This document shows, piece by piece, positions 43,223 through 53,154 of a DNA stretch of 64,000 bases. Source of the DNA: Chloranthus sessilifolius (taxonomy: Eukaryota > Streptophyta > Magnoliopsida > Chloranthales > Chloranthaceae); NCBI GenBank assembly GCA_021018995.1, contig CM037598.1, positions 72,992,671 to 73,056,670 on the forward strand, given 5' to 3'. The stretch's first letter is position 1, and the number at the start of each line of letters is the position of its first letter. Made by a program: the position numbers and the translations under genes. The notes beneath the pieces were generated by a model that saw only the letters and a program-made list of their open reading frames with translations, made no database searches and was not told where the DNA came from.

Positions 43223-44109
43223 TTTATTTTAGACATTAAAATGATAAAAGTAAATATAAAAACCTTTAAAAATTGAAGGTTTATATATTTAAGACATTGG
43301 TTAATAGAAGTAAGCTTTACTAGAAGGAACTAAACTGCCATCACCATTGCCATTATATCTCCCAAATGTTGTGAGGCCATACCGTAAGGCATGCATCTAT
43401 GCATTTAGCAAGCGGTATGAATCCTTCCGTATAAATATAATTTTCCAGCCTCAAATCACATTAACATTTTGTGATGAGTAAATGAAATAGATTACAGAGC
43501 ATTATCACACTCAAATCCTTATCTGGACTATAAATCCTTCGGTGTAAATTGCATTATAGACAAGATCACATCATTTCGAAATTTTTCCCATTGACTTTTT
43601 ATGAGGCAAAGTAGTGATTCCTCATGGGGAGGAACTTAACAGAAAATAAAAGGGATAATAGCTCTTGGCCGACTTTTAAACACTACACCATTAAAGCTAG
43701 ACTTTTAATCTCACACCATTAAAGTATGATTATCATTTTTCAATGTAGTGAAATTCTGTGATTAATTAAATTGTTTAAGTGGCAATCTATCATTGGAACA
43801 TAATTCAGCCCAAAGAAACATGCCTATAAGTGAATATGAACAATCCGATTGATGATATTTAATATAGCCGTTAAAACTCAAAACAGTGGTTGATATTAAA
43901 GTCCACAGATCTGATGGTTTAAATCTCCCCAAAACACTATTTTTAGGTCTGTTGCATTTCAATCTATGATCTATCATTATGACAGTTCGGATCACCCATT
44001 TTGGCGTATGATGGTGTTTAAATGGCTGTCTGGAGAGTCGGTGTATCATCTATGATCTATCATTTTGATGGTACGAATCACCCATTTTGGCTTATGATGG
44101 GGTTTAAAT
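43223..44109. other. Unclassified stretch with an 86-bp direct repeat and a 70-bp CACTACA miniature
   Basis: No gene is recognised. 'tctatgatctatcat..gacagttcggatcacccattttgg' at about 43962 recurs at about 44048 (offset 86 bp). 43681-43750 starts CACTACA, ends TGTAGTG and is flanked by AAA on both sides. Confidence 0.6.
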
Positions 44110-44519
44110 TGTTAGAATTATAAGCTAGGCCGGCCCATCTGACCCATTTTGTCTTTTAGGGTCATTAGCTCATGTGCAATTATATTGTTTAATCTTGGAA
44201 TATTTTTTTGTCATAGGAAATTGATGTAATTAATGTGGTGTCTTGAGAATATGGAATATACTTTGAGACTGTAATTTTTCATCTTTTTCTAGGCTAGGTT
44301 GTTGCTTTGGAAGTATATGCTTATTTATTCCCGGATTTGTATTTTGGACTATATTTATCACTCATGTATTTTCATTTTACAAGTAATATGAATAAAATTT
44401 GAAATGTTCTAAGTAGTATATACTTTAATATTCATTTTTGGTATTTTTCTACACAAGAGAACAACTTTCTTCTCTTTAGAGTGTCATCTTCTTTCAATCC
44501 TAGTTGGTGTAATCCAACA
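44110..44519 (+). repeat. Possible solo LTR or LTR remnant (410 bp), copia-like
   Basis: The ends TGTTAGAATTATAAG and GTGTAATCCAACA look like a copia LTR with TG..CA termini. Its T-rich, AT-rich body with a late 'ttcttctctttagagtg' also fits. No matching 5-bp flanks (TAAAT left, AACAC right) and no PBS follow, so the call is tentative. Confidence 0.4.
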
Positions 44520-44522
44520 AAC

Positions 44523-44780
44523 ACCACAAAAATAAGAGACTACGCCAACGACTGCTAACCGTCGGCATTGGCTTATGTAGCCGTCGGCGTACACTATGCC
44601 GTCTGTAGGGAAATACTACGCCGACGGCTGGTAGCCGTCGGCAATAATACAATCGGCTATACATATGGCGACGGCTATAGCCATTGGCATAGGTTGGAGA
44701 CTCAATGCCAACGCCATTAGCCGCCGGCATAAGGTTTTATTTTATTTATTTTTATTTTTATCTACGCCGACGGCTTAAGA
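44523..44780. mobile_element. CACTA-type end with GCCGACGGC palindrome array
   Basis: CACCACAAAAATAAGAG at 44523 resembles a CACTACAAGAAA-type terminus. Behind it lie about five inverted-repeat modules of the form GCCGACGGCT..AGCCGTCGGC (perfect example at about 44622-44643), the subterminal repeats expected for CACTA transposase binding. The other end is not visible. Confidence 0.6.
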
Positions 44781-45100
44781 ATCAGAAAATCTATGACAGG
44801 AAAAATCGTACTCGCTACGATTTGACTCTATATTCACAAGAATTACAAATCCATCCACTTCAAGTGATAAAAATAAAGGAAAAAGCCTTTACGATTAGTA
44901 TTAATTTATAAATCGTAGAGGGGTATTTTCAAAGGCTTATATATACATATGTTACATGCTACGGGTGAGTCGGTAGCTCGACACGTTCCAGGGAGAATTT
45001 TAATGACGGTCCAGGGGAGTTGATGTCCCTCCCATAAAAGTAATTCCTCCTGGGATGCCAAGTGGCCATAAGGAAGAAGAATTACCCTCTCTCGAGTTAA
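44781..45100. other. Unclassified stretch
   Basis: Contains a weak inverted pair (ctacgatttgac near 44815 and aaatcgtag near 44913). Otherwise it is the downstream flank of the Athila-like gag fragment. No gene seen. Confidence 0.5.
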
Positions 45101-45148
45101 CCAGAATAGTTAGTTGTTCAACCTGACTTTCTAACCGCGTAGTGGTTT

Positions 45149-46140
45149 CTAGGAGATTTTGGATTGCATTTGAATTTGGTCATGCTGCATCCAGCTGTTG
45201 ACTATTTGAAACATGGCTTCCTCAGTGTCACTGTGGTCTTGGGTCTGTGTGGGGCAAAGTATAGGAGAGTACTGAGGAACTATTTGAGTCGGGCCATGGT
45301 TAGGCTCATGGGCTTCTCCTCGTTGAGATGCTGGGCGCGATTTTGTACCCAGCAGAGTTTGGATTTTTGTCTTCCAAAGTCTTAGTTTTGGAAGGCAATT
45401 CATCATTGACTTTAATTTGTATAGTCCTCTCTGCCTAAGAGGTATACTCTTTGAGGTCTCTGATTCAATCTCTCCCAGTGCTTGGCATTGCATTGGGTCC
45501 TCGCTAAAGTTCTCAAAGAATTCCCAAGCAGTCTCAGCAGACAAAGTATGGATCATCCCCTCACAGGAAACATCAATTATGTGTCGGGTTTTATCATTCA
45601 GACCTTCATAGAAAGTAAGAATTATTTGCCAGCGGGGTATTTTATGATGAGGACACCCATGTAAACATTCGTTGAGGCGGGTCCATCCCTCTTGAAGAGA
45701 TTCATCTGGATATTGTTTGAATGTGCTAATAAGATGCCGGATTGAATTTGTTCTGTGCATTGAGGAGTAATCCATGAGAAATCCTTGTTCCAAGTCCTCC
45801 CAATTACTGAATGAATTATGAGGCAAAGAGTGTATCCACTGCTTTGCCTCATCTCTAAGAGAATATGAGAATAGGCTCAAACGAAGAGATGTATCTAGCA
45901 AATTCGTGGTTTAGATATCGTTGCACATTTCTATAAATTGTCTTAAATGTAATAAGGGTTTTCATTCATCAGCCCATGAAATATTGGAAGTGCTTGAAAT
46001 ATTTTGGGCATGGTTTTAAAAATCTTATTACCGGTCATAGGGGGTAATTGTAGGCATGGGGGAAGTGCACACAGTGGTAATGCGTAGTCATCCCCCATTA
46101 TTTTGGTCAAGGGTCAGTTTATTCCTGCCATATTTGTTAT
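45149..46140 (-). pseudogene. Athila-like Ty3/gypsy gag fragment
   Basis: The open frame 45901-45149 (250 codons) contains LRLSLFSYSLRDEAKQWIHS LPHNSFSNWEDLEQGFLMDY, then ISTFKQYPDESLQEGWTRLN, CPHHKIPRWQIILTFYEGL and ETAWEFFENFSE. This is the retrotransposon gag domain as found in Athila-type elements (FSLRDKA..WL, W..L...F, E....W.RF, CPHHGIP). Upstream, with stops at about 45912 and a frameshift near 45960, the same protein continues (HLRQFIEMCNDI, MTGNKIFK) to about 46130. The C-terminal part is a degraded Thr/Gln-rich tail. It is orphaned: no protease follows on this strand. Confidence 0.82.
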
Positions 46141-46317
46141 GAGGCAGGCTAGCTAAAATTAAATGTTTCTAGTGTTGTTTTGATTTTATGTACTTTTTAT
46201 GTGAGCACATAGGGAGAGAGACAAATATGAGCTCCTAGTTCCTGGGGCCCTCAAGAGCATTGAAAGTCTAATTCGTTACTTCGAATAAACTTGCAAAAGA
46301 GTAAGAAGTGATAAAAA
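46141..46317. other. Flank between Athila-like gag and Tat C, no gene
   Basis: Probably leader sequence of the Athila-like fragment (- strand). It ends in an A-run (46312-46320) that merges with the start of Tat C. Confidence 0.5.
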
Positions 46318-46741
46318 AAAAGACACCCAAATTTGGCCCAAGGCCCGATCGGAACACCTTTCGAGATAGGTGTCATTCTGAGCTTTCGATGACATGTATG
46401 GAATCTTTAGGAACCCCCCTAGAACCCTCAGGAACCTTTCCAAACCCTTAGGAATCACCCTAGATCCCTTACGAACTGACTCGAACCTTTAGAAATTAAT
46501 CTCGACCCTTAGAAACCCATTCTGAACCAAAACCTAACCTTATCAGGTAAATGGTTGAGGAAGGGTACACCAGAACCGACTACAGCCCTCTACTACGATC
46601 GGATCTCATACCATTGAAAATTAGAGGTCGTCATCTTTCCAAAGGTCCAAGAATTGCCCCAATCGGAGCCATACATTGAAAGATATGGCGGTCCGAACCC
46701 GGAGGGCAAGAGGGTAATTTCAGGTGGGCCCCCCTAGGAAA

Positions 46742-46912
46742 TTGGCGCAACTAATAGTTGCGCCAGGCTATTTCTCCCCAGAAATGGCTTGGCACAACTA
46801 ATAGTTGCGCCACTTTAAAAAGTGGGACCCACCCTCGCGAGGTAACTTCCAAGCACTGTTTACAACTATTTTACTGTACATTTGCCTGGCACAACTACTA
46901 GTTGCGTTAGGC
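46742..46912. repeat. Three palindromes in U3 of LTR C
   Basis: Sites 46742-46767 (TTGGCGCAACTA/TAGTTGCGCCAGG), 46789-46812 and 46884-46912 (GCCTGGCACAACTA with TAGTTGCGTTAGGC). One of the four sites seen in B is missing, with its spacer. Confidence 0.9.
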
Positions 46913-47192
46913 ATATGGACAGTAACCTCTCAATTTTACCTCAAAAATTGTGATTGGGGTTTGACTTGTTGACCACCTTAACCTTTGGGGTGTGGTTTGC
47001 TAGTTCTGTTGCACCCATTCCCTACCTATTTGCAACCCTTCAAGTGGCTTAAGGCCTCACCCCATCATCCACCATTGGAGGACCTTCTCACACATCTCAA
47101 GGCTCTAAAAACCCTAGGAATCCTTAGATATGAGATTACCTAATTGCTAAACCCATTTAGCACTTAAGTGGTCTCCTAATCCACCCATTTCC

Positions 47193-47201
47193 TATAAATA
47201 G
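47193..47201 (+). promoter_or_regulatory. TATA box of 5' LTR C
   Basis: TATAAATAG followed by agccccccatccc, as in the other LTRs. Confidence 0.8.
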
Positions 47202-47926
47202 AGCCCCCCATCCCTTGGTTTAAGGGTTGAGAAATTTTCTTAAGAGAGAAAGAGCTCAAAGTGAGAAGTTCTTCCTCCCTTTTGTGCACCATTTTCACCC
47301 AAAGTTTAGAATCTCTCAACCTCATTTCAAGCTTATTCTTGCATCCAAAACCCTTAGCCTAGGTGTGTGTGATACCCTAGCCTCTCTTCCCTACCTCTTA
47401 GCTTCAAACCTTAGGAGTTAGAACCCCATTTCCCACAATATAAGGCCTTCAAAAGTCCATTAAAGCAAGCCAAGCAACGCTCCTCTACGGTGCTACAAGG
47501 GCCCGAGGGCTCCGGCTCTCCCCTTTATTCTCCTATCTCTTCTTTAGCTCCTCCGGTCCTCTCATTTGTCCCGTTACGCTGTCAAATTTTTGATAGGAAT
47601 GGAGGGGCACAAATAGGATTTAAGGCCCATTTGAGCAAGTGGAAGCTATTTTCTTTTCTTTTACTTTATTTTTGTTTTGGCCATTAGTAGAGACCGTATT
47701 AAGCGGGTTGATCGGGTGCCTAACACCTTCCCGATCGATAACCGAAGCCCCTACCTAAGAGCCTTTGATGTGGACTGGATTCAGAGTCATATTTTTAGCA
47801 CTTTGGTGCTCATAAAAATGATATAGGTATCCCGGGACACCAAAAGCTCCGGATGGCGACTTTATATTTTTTGCAAGCGAGTGCATCGCCGCGACGGGAT
47901 CGTCACGAATCTCACGGTTGCACAGA

Positions 47927-47944
47927 TGACGACTCCGCTAAGAA
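47927..47944 (+). other. Primer binding site of Tat C (tRNA-Arg type, degraded)
   Basis: TGACGACTCCGCTAAGAA: the GACTCCGCT core fits tRNA-Arg (GACTCCGCTGGGG), with changes at both ends. Confidence 0.75.
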
Positions 47945-48069
47945 TAGCTTGTAGAGCTTCTCCTTGAAATTTGGCCCTTTATTTTTATTTTTATTAATCA
48001 TTTTTGCTATTTTTTTTTACTATTTTTTTTTACTATTTTTTTTATATTTTTTTAAATTATTTTTCTCAC

Positions 48070-48262
48070 CCTTACTTTTTCGTCGTTTACGAGCTTTAGT
48101 CGATTGGCGGGCCTACAAGCGTATTGTCCTTTAAATTTCTTTATTTTTCTGTCGTTTTTAGTGCCTTAGCCAATCGACGGGCCTACTTGAGCATTGTCTT
48201 TTAATTTCTTTACTTTCCCGTCATTTAAATTGCCTTAGCCGATTGGCGGGCCTACTTGTGCA
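48070..48262 (+). repeat. Leader tandem repeat of Tat C, three units
   Basis: Three units with 'cgattggcgggcctac' or 'caatcgacgggcctac' and a 'tttttccgtcgttta' lead-in, as in A and B. Confidence 0.85.
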
Positions 48263-48767
48263 CTCATATCCCAACAGTGGAAGCCAGCCCGTAGTGGCGG
48301 CACGGGGTCATCACCCCCGGTCTTTGAACTAAAGAAAACTTTCAAAAAAAAAAGAGAAAGGCTTAAATTTTTTTTTTTTATGTGAACCAAGTTAGGGATC
48401 TTAATTAATTTATTTTTACGAGGTAGATTTTAAAACGGTTGGGATTAGGCAAACACACAGCCACCCGAGTCTTAGTATGGCGGCAGCCCCTAGTGGTGAT
48501 GATCCAGAAAAGTCTCAGCTCACCTAGTATCTGAGAAGGCGCTTGCGTTGGAGGTATATCAGGTGGGTTCTCATTTCGAAGCTTAAAACCCTTGGGGAGC
48601 GCGCTAGCGAGTTACACCAGACTCAAACCCATTAGGTGCGATAAGGAGAGAATCGATCACCGAAAAATAGCTTAGTTCTCGGAAGCCTAGCTTCCACAAA
48701 AACCAAAAAAGAGACTCATTTTGGGTTGTTGTCTCTGTTGTCATACATTCTGGAGCATCAGTTTTTG

Positions 48768-48920
48768 CCTGGCGCATGTATTAGTTGCGCTAGTGTTAAA
48801 AAATTAGAATTTATAACTGGCGCAACTAATAGTGCGCCAACTTTAAAATTCAAGTTTATTAGTTGCGCCAGTATAAAAATAGTGCCCTGCAACCTGGGCG
48901 CATGTATTAGTTGCGCTAGG
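48768..48920. repeat. Palindrome cluster in the leader of Tat C
   Basis: Sites 48768-48793 and 48895-48920 are mixed-arm copies (GGCGCATGTA with TTAGTTGCGC). 48815-48840 is GGCGCAACTA/TAGTGCGCC with a 1-base loss. 48852-48871 keeps only the right arm. Confidence 0.85.
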
Positions 48921-49407
48921 TCTATTTAAACAGCACACCAGCCCGAATCTGTGGCCTTCTTCACCTCCCGAGTTCCCCGATCAGTGTGCTTAGTGCCATG
49001 TTTAGGCCCCGCCATCTCCGACACCCAATACGCCCACGCCGGTCAAGAGAGGGCAACCTCTTTTTGGCCCATTTTGGGAGATCAGGTTATTTGCCTCGAT
49101 TTTTATACCTTCAATAGATCGAAGGTTCTCCTTCGATTCTTTCGAAGAGCGTCGGAATCGTAGCCGCGGATCTTGAATTAAGGTACGAGGGCCACCTGAA
49201 AAGGGTATTCCAAGGCCTTAGAACCTTTATTTTTTGAAAACTTTTTTTTTAAATTCAAAAAAAAATTAAAATAAATAAATAACCCAAAAATATAGTTTAT
49301 GGTGCCGACACAACGACATCATCTTGCCCTTCGCCGTCCCGTAGGGGAAGAAAGAGAAGGATTTTTGGGCCTTATCCAAGGCACCCTTACCCACCTGTTC
49401 CTAAAGA

Positions 49408-51100
49408 ATGTCCTGGGTAGTAGACCCGGCTTACACCGATCCCGACTCATCCCCGCCACATTCTCCAATCCACACTCCCATTCAGGAGAAGTTTTTTCCA
49501 CCATCCCCCTCACCCAATCACCCTTTACCGTTACCGGCCCGTTTGGCACCCCCATTTTCCCAACCACCACCCCCAAAATATCCAAAGTCCAACCCCCCAT
49601 TCTCCATCTTTGGCCCAAACCATACCCATGCCAAGTCCAACCCATTTCCCTTCCACATCCACACAACATCCATTCTCCCAATCCACACCCATGCCCCATG
49701 TCCCGTCTCCCCCTATAGGCCCGATCCACCCACATTCACATACACCAATTCCTTCCTATCCAACCCACCACAAATCCCCCCATCTACCCAGGTCATGCCC
49801 ATTTTTATCGGGGCCACACTCGGTTTTTTTCAAGCATCCACCCCTAACATCCCTAATCCTTCCACATCATTTGCCCCAGCTCAACTCTCCAATCCACCCC
49901 ATACCCTACCTCTTACCATGGCCATGCCCGATCATACCAAGGACATGCCCAATTTCCCCTCCATCCCATCTCCACCATCCACATCCAATCCTCCCTCCAT
50001 GATCATGATGGAGGAGATGTTCTAAGCCTACTCCATATGGAAGGCTTCTAAAAAAACCTCCCCTCCTCCACACCCCATGTCCCTAAACCCATCTCACACC
50101 CTAGCCAATCTCCATGCCTCACTGCCCAATGACCCCCATCATTCCCCCATAATCCACACCATCCAAACCCCCATTACCCACATACCCCAATGCCTCATGG
50201 CCCAACCTCCCACTACTCATACACCCCAAGGCCAAATGGCCCAATCTCCAACCTCCCACATACCCCAAGGCCCATTGGCCCAAACCCCCTTTTCCCACAT
50301 ATCCCAGGGCCCCATGGCCCAATACCCCACCACCCAAAACTACCTAGGGCTCATGGCCCAGACCCACCAAGGGCCCATGCCCATACCCACCAAGGCCCAT
50401 TGGGCCAAACCCATCAAGGGCCCATGACCCAAACCCACCAAGGGCCTATGGCCCATACCACCAAGGCCCATTAGGCCAAATCCATCAAGGGCCCATTGCC
50501 CAGACCCACCAAGGCCCATTGGCCCAAACCTACCCAGGCCCATTAGCCCAAACCCATCAAGGGCCCATGACCCAGACCTACCCAAGGCCCATAGCCCAAA
50601 CCCATCAGTGGCCCCTAGCCCAAAATGACCAAGGCTTCATGGCCCAAACCCAAACCCCACACTCATACCTTCCACAATAGCCCCAACATTTCACCCAACC
50701 TTCACAGTCGGGTCATGCCCATGCCATATCCCAAACCCAATTTTCCCATGGCCCCACACCCCAAGGCCATCTCCAAACCTTCCCTCATACCCAATGGCCC
50801 CATCAGGCCCCACCCTAAAACCAAATTCCCATCACCCAACAAACCCTCCCTCACCCCCAATGGGCTCACCCAACCTCCACTCATGTCATTCCCGTCCAAC
50901 CCTTGCAACAACAAGAGAATCCTGCCCTCACTGCACATTATGCTGACCAGTAGTATGAGGAGGACGAGATTAGGAATAGCGGAGCCTACGCTGGGGTATT
51001 GACCAGCCTTAACCCTCCTCCCATAATTGCCCACCCCTTGGTGGCCCAAAGTGAAGTCCAACTAACGGCTGAGAAAGCCGCCCCTGTTTCGAAAGAATCG
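49408..51100 (+). pseudogene. Tat C gag N-terminal region with octapeptide repeat
   Basis: The ATG at 49408 opens MSWVVDPAYTDPDSSPPHSP. A Pro-rich, disordered-looking stretch follows, with MMEEMF at about 50008. 50320-50640 holds about 12 units of the 24-nt octapeptide repeat, several of them 22-25 nt long, so the frame shifts inside the array. It ends at YEEDEIRNSGAYAG and QSEVQLTAEKAAPVS. The TAG at about 51105 that precedes the gag coiled coil is shared with B and absent from A (CAA). Confidence 0.72.
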
Positions 51101-52170
51101 GAGTAGCTAAAAGAACAGTTGGACAAAATACAAAAGCAGCTGATGAAAATGGGTGGTGCTGAAATCCACACCACGAACTTCACAGATTTATGCTTGTTCG
51201 CTGAGGTTCCCCTGCCCCCCAAATTTAAAATGCCTGCCTTCGACAAATATAATGGCACGGGCAATCCTATTGCCACTTGAAGTCCTACTATGAGGACATG
51301 TGCCAATACAGAGGGGATGAAAGACTACTAATAAAAGTCTTTAAGAAGAGTCTGATCGGGCCGGCTTTGAGATGGTTCACATCTTTAGAACCATCTATGA
51401 TAAAAACATGGAGGGACTTGACACACCTCTTTCAAGAACAATATGTCTACAACATAAACATTGAGCAGCAAAAGTCAGACTTGACCTGCTTAAAATAGAA
51501 CTGGAACGAGACCTTCAACGACTACTTGGGACGCTGGAGAGCACTGGCAGCTCAGGTCAAAAATAGAATACTCAATGATGAGCAGATTGAGATGATCTCA
51601 AAGAATACCCTGCCAGTGATCTCGGACTTTTTGGTGTACCACCAGCAGTCCAACTTTGATGATCTGGTGAGAAATGCTAATCGATGTGAGGATGCCATCA
51701 GGGAGGGCCGTCTGAGTAAGAACATGCCAAGTGGACATAGTGGGGTTAGGAGGTTTTCGGAGCAAAGGAACGATAAGAGAACAGGCGGCGATGTCCAGAA
51801 CATAGCCAATACCAGGCCTAATAACAATACTACCCCGTTTCAATTTCAGGCAGCCCCACTAGCACCCGTTAGGCCTGAGCAGATGCAGAGAATAGGGAAT
51901 GGGCAAGGAATGCAAATGACTCCGAAGTAGAGGAGAGCTCGCTACGACCGAGTTTTCACACCACTGGGGCAATCATCGAGTGTACTTCTACCTTTGTTAG
52001 TGGAAAAGGGATTAGTCACTATTCGTCAACCGCAACCTCCTCCCCATCCAATCCAAAAGAATTATGACCTAAATATCCACTGTAATTTTCATCAGGGACT
52101 GGGTCACCCAACTGATCACTGCTTCCCATTGAAGCACGCAATCCAGGATTTGATCGATGTCAGGAAAATC
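51101..52170 (+). pseudogene. Tat C gag: capsid-like domain and intact zinc knuckle
   Basis: LKEQLDKIQKQLMKMGG coiled coil, then FDKYNGTGNP (one base lost after at about 51274), SLIGPALRWFTSLEPSM, FQEQYVYN, GRWRALAAQVKNRI and TLPVISDFLVYHQQSNFDDL. The knuckle CNFHQGLGHPTDHC (C-x2-H-x4-H-x4-C) is intact at 52081-52122. Stops at about 51496 and 51928 interrupt it. Confidence 0.9.
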
Positions 52171-53154
52171 ATTCCCCCTGCACCTTCTCAGCATGCTAAT
52201 ATTCACCAAGTGCCACTACCCCCACATCCTACCGGAGGAGCAGGTCCCAGACCCACCATCGGAATGATAGAAGACGAGGAGGAGTTTGAGTTTGACCCAT
52301 CCGATTATATCAGTGACCGGGAGAGTTATGTAGCACCATTGTCAAGAAACATGGAAGAGAGGAACATAGGGGTAATTGAACCCCTAAATTTGTCAGAATA
52401 TTTCTCCAACCCGACCTCGCAAATTGAACATGGAAGAGAGGATATCAGGGCATACTTTCCATCCACCACACCTGTCAATTATGTATATATCAATGCATAC
52501 CAACCATACACCACCACCCCCATCAATTACCCAATGAGCCAACATGCCCCCAATCCTACACCCACACCCACCAGTTATCAATGGCCTGTGCCCACCCCAT
52601 TTCTCCCAGTTCAACTACCGGCAAACTCCACTGTCCCCATTAATTACCCAATGAACCATCAGGCCCCCAATCCCACACTCGCGCCCGTCAATTATCAATG
52701 GCCTGCGCCCATCCCCTCACCCCAAGTTCAGCCACCAATTGACTCCACCACTCCAGTCAATTACCTAATGACTCATCAAACCCTCAATCCCCCGTCAATG
52801 CCCACCAGCTATCAATGGCCTACTTTTACCTCCTTCCCTCTAATGCCACCACCCTCAAACTTCAGCACCCCTATCTGGCCCAATTTTTCCACCCAACTCG
52901 CTACCATCGAAATAAATCAGGCATTGCCCACACCTCCTGAGCCCGTAATACAAGTATCGACAGCCATACCTTTCCAGCTCTCGAGACCAACCTATGATCC
53001 TCATCAGGTCTCGCTAAGCTACGAGCAAATAGATGTCAATGTGCAATGATAGAAGAAAGGCGATGGAATTTTGTTACGTGTCGGGACGATATCAAAGTAG
53101 CCAGAAGCACCAGCAGCAGCACAGGCCTAACCAGAGGGAAAGAAAGACAACGCT
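51994..53154 (+). pseudogene. Tat C knuckle-to-protease linker (long open frame)
   Basis: The open frame 51994-53049 (351 codons) covers the knuckle, an acidic IEDEEEFEFDPSDYISD and the Pro/Tyr-rich linker with repeated TTPINYPM and YQWPAPIPSP phrases. It ends with SYEQIDVNV. Two stops follow before the NPF.KMSREHILETQLRRM block. Confidence 0.82.

Larger units (their letters stand above)
46318..47924 (+). repeat. 5' LTR of Tat C (about 1607 bp)
   Basis: Recognisable from AGACACCCAAATTTGGCC (46321) to GGTTGCACA (47924). TATA at 47193-47201, three palindromes at 46742-46912 and a perfect GATCGGG/CCCGATC stem-loop at 47710-47736. Confidence 0.9.

Noticed and set aside
43762..44049. Host gene in the inter-element mosaic (frames up to 95 codons)
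   Set aside because: No domain, no splice pattern, overlaps an 86-bp direct repeat; chance frame.
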